This document shows positions 1-8,084 of a DNA stretch of 22,706 bases, piece by piece; the stretch's first letter is position 1, and each line of letters starts with the position of its first letter. The notes under the pieces were generated by a model. The model saw nothing but the letters and a program-made list of their open reading frames with translations. It made no database searches and was not told the DNA's origin. The position numbers and the translations under genes are program-made. The DNA lies in assembly GCA_946479255.1 (NCBI GenBank), contig CAMLFK010000054.1:1-22706 (forward strand). Reading direction: 5' to 3'. The DNA is from an uncultured Oxalobacteraceae bacterium (GTDB lineage: Bacteria > Pseudomonadota > Gammaproteobacteria > Burkholderiales > Burkholderiaceae).

Positions 1-1436
1 AAGCTGACGAACAGCGACACCAGCACGGCCACCGCGACGGTAATGCCGAACTGCAGGAAGAAGCGGCCGATGATGCCGTCCATGAAGGCCACCGGCACGA
101 ACACGGCCACGATGGCGAAGGTGGTCGCCATCACCGCCAGGCCGATTTCATTGGTGCCGTCGTTGGCGGCGTTCCAGTGGCTCTTGCCCATGCCGAGATG
201 GCGCACGATGTTTTCGCGCACCACGATGGCGTCGTCGATCAAGAGACCAATGCACAGCGAGAGTGCCATCAAGGTCAGGAAGTTCAAGGTGAAGCCGAAA
301 TATTTCATGGCGATGAAGCTGGCCAGCACCGAAATGGGCAAGGTCAGGCCGGTGATGATGGTGCTGCGCCACGAATGCAGGAACAGGAACACGATCAGCA
401 TGGTCAGCACCGCGCCTTCGATGATGGTGCGCTGAACATTATCGAGCTGGCTTTGCACGCGCGCCGACTGGTCTTCCAGGATGTGGAACTTGAGGTCGGA
501 CGGCAGGCTGGCCTTCATGTCCTCGACCGCGCGCTTGATGCCGGTGCCCACTTCCACCACATTGGCGTCCTGCACCTTGGTCACTTCCATGATGACCGAG
601 CGCACGCCGTTCAGGCGCGAGATCGACATTTCTTCCTGTTCGCCGTCGACGACTTCGGCCAGCTGGTCCAGGTACACCGGTCCGCTGGCGCGGCGCGCCA
701 CGATGATCTTGTTAAAGCCGCGCGCATCCTTGATCTTGCCTTCCACCCGCACCAGGCGCTCGCCGGCGCCGTAGGTGATATTGCCGGCGGGGAGATTGGT
801 ATTGGTGGCCTGGATGGCGCGCAGCACTTCGTCGACGCCGATCCGCTGCGCCGTCATGGCCTCGGGCTTCAGGCTGATCAGGATCTGGCGGTTGGTGCGG
901 CCGTGAATGCGCACCTGGCCAACCCCGGCCACCCCTTGCAGGCGCTTGCTGATCACCTGTTCGGTCATGGTGGAAATATCGCGCAGGCTGCGGGTGGGGG
1001 AGGTGACGGCCAGTTCCACGATGGCCTGGGCATTGTCGCCTTCGGCCCGGATGATGAAGGGTTCCTTGGCTTCGCGCGGAAACACCGGCCGCACCCGCGC
1101 GACCTTGTCGCGCAGCTCGGTCATGGCGCGGTCCATATTGGTCGACAGCTGGAATTCCACCTGCACGCCGCCGCGCCCTTCCCATGAATTGCTGCGCAAG
1201 GTCTTGACCCCGCTGACGGTATTGACCGCTTCTTCCAGCGGGCGCGTGATGTCGTTCTCGACCTGCTCGGGCGAGGCCCCCGGATAGTTCACTTCCACGA
1301 AGGCATAGGGAATCTCGACATTGGGCATGCTTTCCACGCCCAGGCCGCGATACGAAAAGGTGCCGAGCACCACCAGTGCCACCATCACCATCGTGGCGAA
1401 CACCGGGTTCTGGATACTGGTCTTGGTGATCCACAT
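1..1436 (-). CDS. RND efflux pump inner-membrane transporter (HAE1/AcrB type), partial
   Basis: This is a proton-driven resistance-nodulation-division transporter of the inner membrane, which would export drugs or other small molecules through a tripartite pump. About 478 codons are present, of roughly 1,030 expected; the C-terminal half lies beyond the window edge. The start is the ATG at 1436, giving MWITKTSIQNPVFATMVMVA, a typical RND N-terminus with the first membrane helix. The porter region follows, with family motifs such as YPGASPEQVE. The TM4 segment contains GLLIDDAIVVREN, whose paired Asp (residues 401-402) match the proton-relay Asp407/408 of AcrB. The start codon lies 3 bases after the stop of the fusion-protein gene, so the two are one operon. 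No outer-membrane partner is visible. The TM4 sequence favours the hydrophobe/amphiphile class over heavy-metal pumps, but the substrate cannot be read. Confidence 0.93.
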   Translation of the reverse strand, partial: MWITKTSIQNPVFATMVMVALVVLGTFSYRGLGVESMPNVEIPYAFVEVNYPGASPEQVENDITRPLEEAVNTVSGVKTLRSNSWEGRGGVQVEFQLSTNMDRAMTELRDKVARVRPVFPREAKEPFIIRAEGDNAQAIVELAVTSPTRSLRDISTMTEQVISKRLQGVAGVGQVRIHGRTNRQILISLKPEAMTAQRIGVDEVLRAIQATNTNLPAGNITYGAGERLVRVEGKIKDARGFNKIIVARRASGPVYLDQLAEVVDGEQEEMSISRLNGVRSVIMEVTKVQDANVVEVGTGIKRAVEDMKASLPSDLKFHILEDQSARVQSQLDNVQRTIIEGAVLTMLIVFLFLHSWRSTIITGLTLPISVLASFIAMKYFGFTLNFLTLMALSLCIGLLIDDAIVVRENIVRHLGMGKSHWNAANDGTNEIGLAVMATTFAIVAVFVPVAFMDGIIGRFFLQFGITVAVAVLVSLFVS

Positions 1437-1439
1437 GGC

Positions 1440-2648
1440 TTAGCCTTTCGGGACTGCGGGCAGGTTCGGCGCCGCCAGTTGCGCGGCCGGACCCGCGACC
1501 TTGACCTTGCTGCCCGGCTTGACGCCATCGAGTTTGGTGATGATCACGCTGGCGCCTTCCGCCAGGCCGGCGGTGACTTCGGCCATGCCGTCGTCCTGGT
1601 TCCGCAGGCCGAGCGTGACCGGCTGGGCGCGCACCTGGCCGCCCTCGATGATGTAGACCACGTCGGCGCCTTGCTCCTTGCGCACGGCGGCGAGCGGGAT
1701 CAGCGGCATCACATTCGATTTGTCGGTGGTGATGCTGCCCTTGGCGAACATGCCGCCGCGCAGGGCGCTGTCGGCGTTGTCGACGCTGATGTAGACCAGC
1801 ATCGAGCGCGAGCCCGCTTCCGCGCTGGGGTTGATGCGCGCCACCTTGCCATTGAACAGGCGCTCGCCGAAGCCGTCGACCTTGAACTGCACTTCCTGGG
1901 CCACCTTGATGCGCGGGATGTCCGAGGCCGGCACCTGGGCTTCCAGGGTCAGCTGGCGCAAGTCGACGATGGTGTAGGCGGGCATGTCCGGCGCCAGCTT
2001 TTCGCCGGGCTGCACGTGGCGCTTGCTGATCACGCCCGACATGGGCGCGCGGATCACCGTATCGGCCAGCGCGATGCGGGCCAGCGCGAGCTGCGCTTCG
2101 GCCGCCTTGACGCTGGCGCGCGCCAGGTCGAGCGAGTTGCTGGTGGCGTCATACGAACTCTGCGAGATGTAATTCTGCTTGAGCAAGGCCAGGCTGTTGG
2201 CGTTGTTCTTGGTGGCCAGGGACAGGCGCGCCGCCGCTTCATCCAGCGCCGCCTGCTGCTGCGCCAGCCTGGCTTTGTCGTCGGCGTTGTCGAGGCGCAC
2301 CAGCACCTGGCCTTCGCTGACCTGCATGCCTTCGCGCAGCGATGCTTCCATTACCGTGCCGGACGATTTGGATTTGACGGTGGCCTGGGTCAGCGGGGTC
2401 AGCGAGCCGGACAGCGGCAGGCGCACGCTCAGTGTAGCGGCGGATACGGCCGAGACATCGCCGCGCGACAACTCGTACACCACAGCCTTGGCCTTGCCCG
2501 CGTCGGCCTTGGGAGGCGCCGGGGTGCGCAAGCCAAACCAGGCCCCGCCGGCCAATGCCGCCAGCAAGGCGAGCACTGCCGGCCTTCGCCAGCGCGGGCG
2601 GGTCAGGGTGGGCTGGGCCTGGCTGCGCGGCAAGGTTTCGAGTTTCAT
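1440..2648 (-). CDS. RND efflux periplasmic adaptor (membrane fusion protein)
   Basis: This HlyD/AcrA-type adaptor would join the RND transporter to an outer-membrane channel across the periplasm. I start it at the ATG at 2648 (MKLETLPRSQ, 402 residues), although the frame stays open to 2891. From 2648 there is a basic stretch (TRPRWRR) and then a hydrophobic anchor (about residues 24-42), as expected for a signal-anchor; the extra upstream residues look like random translation. A lipoyl-type half motif (TVKSKSSGTVMEASLREGMQVSEGQVLVRLD, given as residues about 88-118) precedes a coiled-coil hairpin rich in Ala and Gln. The second half of the lipoyl fold follows (IRAPMSGVISKRHVQPGEKL). The C-terminus has beta-barrel and membrane-proximal features. 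No lipobox Cys is present. It lies 3 bases upstream of the transporter gene. Confidence 0.92.
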   Translation of the reverse strand: MKLETLPRSQAQPTLTRPRWRRPAVLALLAALAGGAWFGLRTPAPPKADAGKAKAVVYELSRGDVSAVSAATLSVRLPLSGSLTPLTQATVKSKSSGTVMEASLREGMQVSEGQVLVRLDNADDKARLAQQQAALDEAAARLSLATKNNANSLALLKQNYISQSSYDATSNSLDLARASVKAAEAQLALARIALADTVIRAPMSGVISKRHVQPGEKLAPDMPAYTIVDLRQLTLEAQVPASDIPRIKVAQEVQFKVDGFGERLFNGKVARINPSAEAGSRSMLVYISVDNADSALRGGMFAKGSITTDKSNVMPLIPLAAVRKEQGADVVYIIEGGQVRAQPVTLGLRNQDDGMAEVTAGLAEGASVIITKLDGVKPGSKVKVAGPAAQLAAPNLPAVPKG

Positions 2649-2952
2649 GGTGGCGTCCGACAGAAGTGAATATGGGGCGCATGGGCTCCGTCCATCCGGA
2701 TGGAGCTCCGCGCGCATGATGACACTATAGAAATGCGCAAGCGGGCGCGCCGGGTGAATGCGACGAAGCGCATGTTTTGCGCTCCCAGCTGCAAAAACAC
2801 GGGGCCGGACGCTTGCAGCGCAGAGCGCGTCACCAGCATTCACGGGGAGCACATTGAGGTGCAACAAGTGGCCATGCGCGTGTGTGGGCAAGAATGGCGG
2901 CTAGGCTGCGCCGTCCCGCGGTCCGAGTTCCGCACCGCCCAGGAGTCCATCA
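2649..2952. other. Divergent intergenic region, efflux operon / c-di-GMP gene
   Basis: These 304 bases separate the divergent efflux operon and GGDEF-EAL gene and should hold both promoters. On the minus strand there is a TATAGT -10-like hexamer at 2724-2729, without a convincing -35. An imperfect palindrome at 2775-2796 (TTTTGC ... GCAAAA, with an inner GCT/AGC pairing) could be an operator or a hairpin. An AGGAG ribosome-binding site at 2941-2945 serves the plus-strand gene. No regulator gene of the TetR or MarR type sits next to the efflux operon in this window. Confidence 0.5.
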
Positions 2953-5043
2953 GTGAACGACAGCAATCAATTTGCGGCCCCGCCCGCCGATCCCGGCGGC
3001 CCCGCCCGCGAAGCCCTGGAATTAATCTACCGTCTTGTCGCTGCCCTTGAACTGGTTCCCAATGTTGCTGTACACAGTATCGACCGTGACGGCGTCGTGC
3101 GCTTCTGGAACAACAGCTGCGAAAAGCTGTTCGGCATCGGCAAGGAAGCCATCGGCCGCCACCTGAACAGTCTGGGATCGCGCCTGGACCGGCAGGAAGA
3201 ATTCGATCGCACCATCGAATCGGTCTGGAACACCGCGCGTTCGGCGCCGGCATCCGACTACCAGCTGGAGCGTCTCGACGGTCTGCGCCGCTGGGTGCAC
3301 TCCATCCATTTCCCGGTCATGCGCGATGGCCAGCCGCTGGAAGTGTTTTGCATGGAGATCGACATCAGCGAGCGCAAGAGCCGCGAAGCGACGCTGGTCC
3401 AGTCGGCCCAGGTGTTCGACAACTGCCGCGACGCCATCCTGATCGCCGACGAAGATCGCGTGGTGGCCGCCATCAACCAGGCTTATGTCGACCTGACCGG
3501 ATTCACGGTGGGTGAGGTGGTCGGCACCGAGATGCTCAAGCTTGGCGCCAGCCCGCACGACCGCTCTTTCTACGCGCAGATATGGGAGTATGTGGAAGCG
3601 CAGAAGCATTGGCAGGGCGAGCTGATCGGGCAGCGCAAGGATGGCAGCGAGTTTCCCATGTGGGCTTCGCTGACCTGCATTCCCGGCCCGGACCGCGCGC
3701 CCTGCAGCTATATGGCGATGCTGTCCGACATCACCGAGCGCAAGCGCGTGGAAGAAAAGACCCGCCACCTGGCCGAGCATGATTTCCTCACCGACCTGCC
3801 CAACCGCGTGCTGTTCCTGGACCGCCTGCAGCAGGCGCTGGTGGCGGCCCGCCGCAAGCACGGCAAGGTGGCCGTGATGTTCATCGACCTGGACCGCTTC
3901 AAGGGCATCAACGACAGCTTTGGACATCAGGTGGGCGACGTGGTGCTCAAGGAAGTGGCCTCGCGCCTGTCGCGCTGCGTGCGCGGGGTCGATACCGTCA
4001 GCCGCCAGGGCGGCGACGAATTCGTGGTGATCCTGGCCGACATCAAAGGGGTGGACCAGGCCGCGCACGTGGCCGGCACCGTCATGCACGCGGTGGCCCA
4101 GCCGGTCAAATGGCTGGATCACTCGATCAGCCTGTCGGTATCGATCGGCGTGGCCATTTCGCCGGCCGATGGCGACGACATCGATACCCTGCTCAATCAC
4201 GCCGACGTGGCCATGTACCATGCCAAGCAGGACGGGCGCAACGCCATGCGTTTTTTCAGCCCTGAAATGAATGCCCACGTGGTCGAGCGGGTGCAGATTG
4301 AAAACATGCTGCGCAATGCGCTCAAGAACGACGAGTTCGAGCTGGCCTACCAGCCGGAAATCGACATCCTCAGCGGCCGCGCCACCGGGGTGGAAGCGCT
4401 GATCCGCTGGCGCCACCCGAACAAAGGCTTGCTGCTGCCGCAGGAATTCATTCCGATTGCCGAGGAGTGCGGCCTGATGGTGCCGATCGGCGAGTGGGTC
4501 TTGCGTACCGCCTGCGCCCAGGCGCGCGCCTGGCGCGACCAGGGTTTGCCGATGGTGGTCTCGGTCAACCTGTCGCACCTGCAGTTCATCCACAACGACC
4601 TGGTCAAGAGCGTGGACGAAGCCTTGCGCGGCTCCGGCCTGGCGCCGGCTTTCCTCGACCTGGAAATCACCGAAAGCATCATCACCAATGGCGACGAGCA
4701 CACCATCGCCACCCTGGGCGCGCTGCGCCGGCTGGGCGTGCAGCTGACCATCGATAACTTCGGCACCGGCTCGTCCAGCCTGTCTTACCTGCGCCGCTTC
4801 AGCCTGTCCAAGCTCAAGATCGACCGCTCCTTCATCGACGAAATCGAAAACAGGCCGCAGGACGCCGAAATCATCCCGGCCATTATCGCGGTGGCGCGCA
4901 GCCTGAGGTTGCGGGTGGTGGCCGAAGGCGTGGAAACCGCCGCCCAGCTACGTTTTTTGCAGGCCCATGGCTGCGACGAGTTCCAGGGCTACCTGGACAG
5001 CGAAGCGAAGGCGCAGCCGGACCTCACACCCCGGCGTCGCTGA
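2953..5043 (+). CDS. PAS-PAS-GGDEF-EAL cyclic-di-GMP signalling protein
   Basis: This cytoplasmic sensor protein of 696 residues would make or break down cyclic di-GMP. The GTG start at 2953 follows AGGAG (2941-2945) by 7 bases. Two PAS domains come first (roughly residues 30-135 and 150-262, ending in DITERK), then GGDEF and EAL domains. The cyclase motif GGDEF is intact at residues 353-357, with an RxxD inhibitory site (RGVD, 344-347) five residues before it. The phosphodiesterase domain keeps EAL (481-483), the Asn of VSVNLS, the Glu of LEITES, the Lys of KLKIDRSF, AEGVE and FQGY. The usual DDFGTGYSS motif reads DNFGTGSSS, so the second metal-binding Asp is Asn602. The C-terminus after QGYL departs from the family and overlaps the convergent neighbour by 20 bases. 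Cyclase activity is likely; phosphodiesterase activity is doubtful. Confidence 0.95.
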   Translation: MNDSNQFAAPPADPGGPAREALELIYRLVAALELVPNVAVHSIDRDGVVRFWNNSCEKLFGIGKEAIGRHLNSLGSRLDRQEEFDRTIESVWNTARSAPASDYQLERLDGLRRWVHSIHFPVMRDGQPLEVFCMEIDISERKSREATLVQSAQVFDNCRDAILIADEDRVVAAINQAYVDLTGFTVGEVVGTEMLKLGASPHDRSFYAQIWEYVEAQKHWQGELIGQRKDGSEFPMWASLTCIPGPDRAPCSYMAMLSDITERKRVEEKTRHLAEHDFLTDLPNRVLFLDRLQQALVAARRKHGKVAVMFIDLDRFKGINDSFGHQVGDVVLKEVASRLSRCVRGVDTVSRQGGDEFVVILADIKGVDQAAHVAGTVMHAVAQPVKWLDHSISLSVSIGVAISPADGDDIDTLLNHADVAMYHAKQDGRNAMRFFSPEMNAHVVERVQIENMLRNALKNDEFELAYQPEIDILSGRATGVEALIRWRHPNKGLLLPQEFIPIAEECGLMVPIGEWVLRTACAQARAWRDQGLPMVVSVNLSHLQFIHNDLVKSVDEALRGSGLAPAFLDLEITESIITNGDEHTIATLGALRRLGVQLTIDNFGTGSSSLSYLRRFSLSKLKIDRSFIDEIENRPQDAEIIPAIIAVARSLRLRVVAEGVETAAQLRFLQAHGCDEFQGYLDSEAKAQPDLTPRRR

Positions 5044-5998
5044 AGCCCCGGGTTTCGTCGTACAGGCGGATGCGCGCCATCACCTGGCCGTGGTCCGATG
5101 CCTCCGCTAACTCCAGCACCAGGTGGTCGTTCAGGTAAATCACGTCGACCACTTCGCCGATCGCATTCGGCAGTGTCGCGTTGAATTCCTCCGACACCAG
5201 AATGTGGTCGATGGTGGAATACTGGCCTTCGTGCAGCTGGCTGAAGCCCACGTGGTGCAGGTGGTCAAAGCGGCGCTGCAGCTGGCAGGCATCGAACATG
5301 CGCTCGGTCAGCGGGGTGCCGTTGCCCATGATGATGCCGGTGGTCACCGCGTCGGCCACATCGTTGAAGTCGCCCAGCACCACGCGCGCGCGCCGGTTGA
5401 TCCTGGCCAGGCGGCTCAGCAGCACACGCAGCGCCACCGCCTCGGTGCCGCGCCGGATCAGCGAGCGCAGGCTGGCCTGGGCGTACAGCACCGGATCGTC
5501 GGCACTATCGCCGTTGCGGTAATCGGGGCGCTTGGACTTGAGGTGCACCACCAGCACGTCGACCACGCAATCGGGCGAGACCTGGATAGCCGCATGCACC
5601 ACCGGGCGCGAAAAGCGGTTGGGGTCGCGGCTGCCGGGCGGCATCTCGACGCCTTCCGGGAAGTTGGGCCAGGCCGAGCCGGGCGCGGCCAGCGGCAGGC
5701 GCGACACCAGCGCCACGCTGGGCGTGTATTTGTCGGCGCCCGGGTCCGGGTCGAAACCGACGTGGATGGCCTCGCGGTATTTGCGGGTGCGGGCCAGCAC
5801 TTCGCGCAAGGTCGCTTGCGAAAAGATTTCCTGAAAGCCGATCACATCGGCATCGAGACGGTCGATCTGTTGCGCCGTCCAATTGAGCTTGGCCTCGTAT
5901 TCATCCAGCGTCGACGGCAGGAGGTTGTCGTACAGCCGGGCACCGGCGGGCGCCAGGTTGCACACGTTGAAGGTGGCAAAGCGAATTTCTTGCTGCAT
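5024..5998 (-). CDS. Endonuclease/exonuclease/phosphatase (EEP) family hydrolase
   Basis: This 324-residue metal-dependent hydrolase has the DNase I-like EEP fold, whose members cut DNA, RNA, phosphoinositides or sphingomyelin; the substrate here cannot be deduced. The expected motifs appear in order: FATFNVCNL at the N-terminus, GFQEIF with the metal-binding Glu, HLKSKR, GDFND with the catalytic Asp and Asn, STIDHILVS, and ASDHGQVMARI with the terminal catalytic Asp-His pair. All catalytic positions look intact. There is no signal peptide, which suggests a cytoplasmic enzyme. The ATG at 5998 follows a strong AGGAGG on the minus strand (about 6009-6014). It is divergent from ybaK with a 36-base gap, and its 3' end overlaps the c-di-GMP gene. 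Confidence 0.9.
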   Translation of the reverse strand: MQQEIRFATFNVCNLAPAGARLYDNLLPSTLDEYEAKLNWTAQQIDRLDADVIGFQEIFSQATLREVLARTRKYREAIHVGFDPDPGADKYTPSVALVSRLPLAAPGSAWPNFPEGVEMPPGSRDPNRFSRPVVHAAIQVSPDCVVDVLVVHLKSKRPDYRNGDSADDPVLYAQASLRSLIRRGTEAVALRVLLSRLARINRRARVVLGDFNDVADAVTTGIIMGNGTPLTERMFDACQLQRRFDHLHHVGFSQLHEGQYSTIDHILVSEEFNATLPNAIGEVVDVIYLNDHLVLELAEASDHGQVMARIRLYDETRGFSDAGV

Positions 5999-6034
5999 AA
6001 TAAGAAACCCTCCTGAACGATTAGCGTATCACGC

Positions 6035-6526
6035 ATGGCAAAGAAAGAGCACATTTCCGAAACCCCCGCGACCCAGTACCTGCGCAAGCAAGGCGTCGCC
6101 TTCACTGAACACCCTTATACCTACGAGGAACACGGCGGCACGGCCGTCTCGGCGCGCGAGCTGGGCGTGCCGGAACACGCGGTCGTCAAGACCCTGGTGA
6201 TGCAGGACGAGGCGGCGCGGCCGCTGATCGTCCTCATGCATGGCGACTGCAAAGTGTCGACCAAGAACCTGGCGCGCTCGATCGGCTGCAAGTCGGTTGA
6301 ACCGTGCAAGCCGGAGGTGGCGCAGCGCCATTCCGGCTATCAGGTGGGCGGCACCTCGCCGTTCGGCATCCGCAAGGCGATGCCGGTGTATGTGGAAGAT
6401 ACAATCCTCGCGCTGGAGAAGATCTATATCAATGGCGGACGGCGCGGCTACCTGGTCGGCATAGCGCCGCAGGTACTGACCGAGGTGCTGGCCGCTAAAG
6501 CAGTCAGCTGCGCGCTGGCCCAATAG
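6035..6526 (+). CDS. ybaK: Cys-tRNA(Pro) deacylase, YbaK/EbsC family
   Basis: YbaK is a free-standing trans-editing enzyme that removes cysteine wrongly attached to tRNA(Pro) by prolyl-tRNA synthetase. The 163-residue product has the usual length. Family marks include ATQYLRKQG near the N-terminus, VVKTLV with the conserved Lys needed for deacylation (about residue 52), and GGTSPFGIRK, which shapes the substrate pocket. The C-terminal part with NGGRRGYLVGIAP is also typical. The ATG at 6035 has no clear Shine-Dalgarno sequence. It is probably the first gene of a run with plsY, 24 bases downstream, and the frnE-like gene. Confidence 0.92.
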   Translation: MAKKEHISETPATQYLRKQGVAFTEHPYTYEEHGGTAVSARELGVPEHAVVKTLVMQDEAARPLIVLMHGDCKVSTKNLARSIGCKSVEPCKPEVAQRHSGYQVGGTSPFGIRKAMPVYVEDTILALEKIYINGGRRGYLVGIAPQVLTEVLAAKAVSCALAQ

Positions 6527-6550
6527 AACACAAAAAACAGAAAGAGACCC

Positions 6551-7177
6551 ATGTACACAATCATCTTCACCATCGCAGCCTACCTGATCGGCTCGATTTC
6601 ATTCGCCGTGGTCATGAGCCATGCCTTCGGCCTGTCCGACCCGCGCACTTACGGCTCCAAGAATCCCGGCGCCACCAACGTGCTACGCAGCGGTAACAAG
6701 AAGGCGGCGATTGCCACCTTGATCGGCGACGGTGCCAAGGGCTGGCTGGCGGTGTGGCTGGCGCTGCGCCTGCAAGACCAGTACGAGCTGTCGGAGGGGA
6801 CAATAGCGCTGGTGGCGATCGCCGTCTTTCTCGGCCACCTGTGGCCGGTGTTCTTCCGCTTTGTCGGCGGCAAGGGCGTGGCGACCGCGCTGGGCGTGCT
6901 GCTGGGCCTGAACGTGTGGCTGGGCCTGGCGACCCTGGCCACCTGGCTGATCATTGCTTATGCCTTCCGCTATTCATCGCTGGCGGCCCTGGTGGCTGCG
7001 GTGTTCGCGCCTTTCTATTACGGGCTGCTGTTCGGCATCGATGAGAAGTTTTTTGCCGTGGTGGTCATGAGCGGCCTGCTGCTGTGGCGCCACAAGAGTA
7101 ATATCGGAAACCTGATCGCCGGCAAGGAAAGCCGCATCGGCAGCAAGGCGGGCAAAGCGGCGCCCAAGAAGAAGTAA
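6551..7177 (+). CDS. plsY: Acyl-phosphate:glycerol-3-phosphate acyltransferase PlsY
   Basis: PlsY is an integral inner-membrane enzyme that moves an acyl group from acyl-phosphate to glycerol-3-phosphate, giving lysophosphatidic acid, the first step of phospholipid synthesis. The 208-residue protein is of normal length and has several hydrophobic helices. The three conserved loop motifs are visible: [17 protein letters not shown] (motif 1, about residues 34-50), DGAKG (around 60), and [21 protein letters not shown] (in 95-117), which carries the phosphate-binding glycines. The C-terminus is Lys-rich (KAAPKKK). A purine-rich stretch (AGAAAGAGA, about 6539-6547) before the ATG can serve as ribosome-binding site. 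It lies 24 bases after ybaK and 18 bases before the next gene. Confidence 0.95.
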   Translation: MYTIIFTIAAYLIGSISFAVVMSHAFGLSDPRTYGSKNPGATNVLRSGNKKAAIATLIGDGAKGWLAVWLALRLQDQYELSEGTIALVAIAVFLGHLWPVFFRFVGGKGVATALGVLLGLNVWLGLATLATWLIIAYAFRYSSLAALVAAVFAPFYYGLLFGIDEKFFAVVVMSGLLLWRHKSNIGNLIAGKESRIGSKAGKAAPKKK

Positions 7178-7195
7178 GTGCTCTAGGATAAGAAA

Positions 7196-7843
7196 ATGAA
7201 ACTTAAAATCGATATCGTCTCGGACGTCGTGTGCCCCTGGTGCGTGATTGGCCTGAAGTCCCTTGAGCAGGCGCTGGCCTCGGTTGCGCCTGATATTAGT
7301 GCGGAGGTGCACTTCCAGCCCTTCGAGCTCAATCCCGCCATGCCGCCGGAAGGGCAGGACATCAACGAGCACCTGCAGGAAAAATACGGTGCGAGCGCGG
7401 AACAGAGCGCCCAGACGCGCGAGATGATCCGCGAGCGCGGCGCCGCGCTCGGCTTCCAGTTCGCCATGGATGCCCGCACGCGCATCTATAACACCTTCGA
7501 CGCGCACCGCCTGCTGCACTGGGCCGACATGCACGGCAAGCAGCATGAGCTCAGCATGGCCTTGTTCTCCGCTTACTTCACCCAGGGCGAAAACCCCGGC
7601 GCGCACGACGTGCTGATACGCCTGGCCGGCGAAGTGGGGCTGGACAAGGACGAGGCCGCGCGCATCCTGGCCACCGGCAGCTTCGGTCCGGAAGTGCGCG
7701 AGCGCCAGCAATACTTCCGCCAGGCCGGCATCAATTCGGTGCCTGGCTTCATTATTAATGATCGTCATCTGATCTCCGGCGGCCAGGCGCCAGAGGTGTT
7801 CGAAGAAGCTTTGCGCAAGATTGCTACCGGTCAGATCGCTTAA
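7196..7843 (+). CDS. DsbA-family oxidoreductase, FrnE-like
   Basis: This 215-residue thioredoxin-fold protein belongs to the FrnE branch of the DsbA family, whose members act as cytoplasmic disulfide oxidoreductases or isomerases. The redox motif CPWC is at about residues 14-17 in DIVSDVVCPWCVIG. The family helix insert begins near QPFELNPAMPPEG, NTFDAHRLLHWA is typical, and SVPGFIIN near residue 182 supplies the cis-proline that faces the active site. There is no signal peptide, in agreement with a cytoplasmic location. AGGATAAGAAA before the ATG at 7196 serves as ribosome-binding site. It follows plsY by 18 bases and may be co-transcribed. Its true substrate is unknown. Confidence 0.92.
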   Translation: MKLKIDIVSDVVCPWCVIGLKSLEQALASVAPDISAEVHFQPFELNPAMPPEGQDINEHLQEKYGASAEQSAQTREMIRERGAALGFQFAMDARTRIYNTFDAHRLLHWADMHGKQHELSMALFSAYFTQGENPGAHDVLIRLAGEVGLDKDEAARILATGSFGPEVRERQQYFRQAGINSVPGFIINDRHLISGGQAPEVFEEALRKIATGQIA

Positions 7844-7877
7844 ACGCCCCTTTTCCCCTCAAAGATCCTTTGCGCGC

Positions 7878-7892
7878 GTGCATTTTTGGTGC
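7878..7892 (+). promoter_or_regulatory. Possible NtrC half-site upstream of nitrate transporter
   Basis: GTGC-ATTTTTG-GTGC has the spacing of an NtrC dyad (GCAC-N7-GTGC). The right half, TTGGTGC, is good, but the left half is a direct rather than an inverted copy. It sits 18 bp upstream of a better dyad, centre to centre, at about -125 from the predicted sigma-54 start site. Confidence 0.4.
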
Positions 7893-7894
7893 GG

Positions 7895-7911
7895 CGCACA
7901 GGATCAGTGCC
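7895..7911 (+). promoter_or_regulatory. NtrC-type enhancer site upstream of nitrate transporter
   Basis: The 17-mer CGCACAGGATCAGTGCC fits the enteric NtrC core GCAC-N7-GTGC exactly in both half-sites. It is centred at about -107 relative to the predicted start of transcription near 8011, which is where NtrC enhancers usually lie. The region also has 7-bp arms GGCGCAC/GTGCGCC at 7893-7899 and 7915-7921. Confidence 0.6.
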
Positions 7912-7984
7912 GATGTGCGCCCAAGCTGGGACCATTCTTAGTTCAATCCCCCCTCCTTTTTGTGTTTTCCCCGTGTTGCAGAGC

Positions 7985-8000
7985 TGGCACGCCAATTGCT
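7985..8000 (+). promoter_or_regulatory. Sigma-54 promoter of the nitrate-type ABC transporter operon
   Basis: TGGCACGCCAATTGCT matches the -24/-12 consensus TGGCAC-N5-TTGCW at every defined position. GG (7986-7987) and GC (7998-7999) are ten bases apart as required. Transcription should begin near 8011, leaving a leader of about 74 bases. A small hairpin (GCGCT-GCAG-AGCGC, 8024-8037) lies in the leader. RpoN-dependent transcription needs an activator, most likely NtrC given the dyad upstream. Confidence 0.85.
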
Positions 8001-8084
8001 GATAGGTAGGCAAGGGCTGGCGCGCGCTGCAGAGCGCAAAGGCTTCGACAGACAACACCTGCCGATTGCTAACCGAGGGAAGAT

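Noticed and set aside
177..1187. Long plus-strand open frame over the RND transporter gene
   Set aside because: It is antisense to a clear RND transporter and has His/Asp/Gly-rich composition typical of the opposite strand of a high-GC gene.
2649..2891. N-terminal extension of the efflux adaptor to 2891
   Set aside because: The added 81 residues have no signal or family features; the start at 2648 gives a normal signal-anchor.
3022..4701. Long minus-strand open frame of 559 codons over the c-di-GMP gene
   Set aside because: Antisense shadow of the GGDEF-EAL gene; no domain recognised, and biased composition.
8024..8037. Hairpin in the transporter leader as an ANTAR antitermination element
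   Set aside because: Only one short stem with a GCAG loop is visible; the paired hexaloop stems with conserved A1 and G4 are not present.
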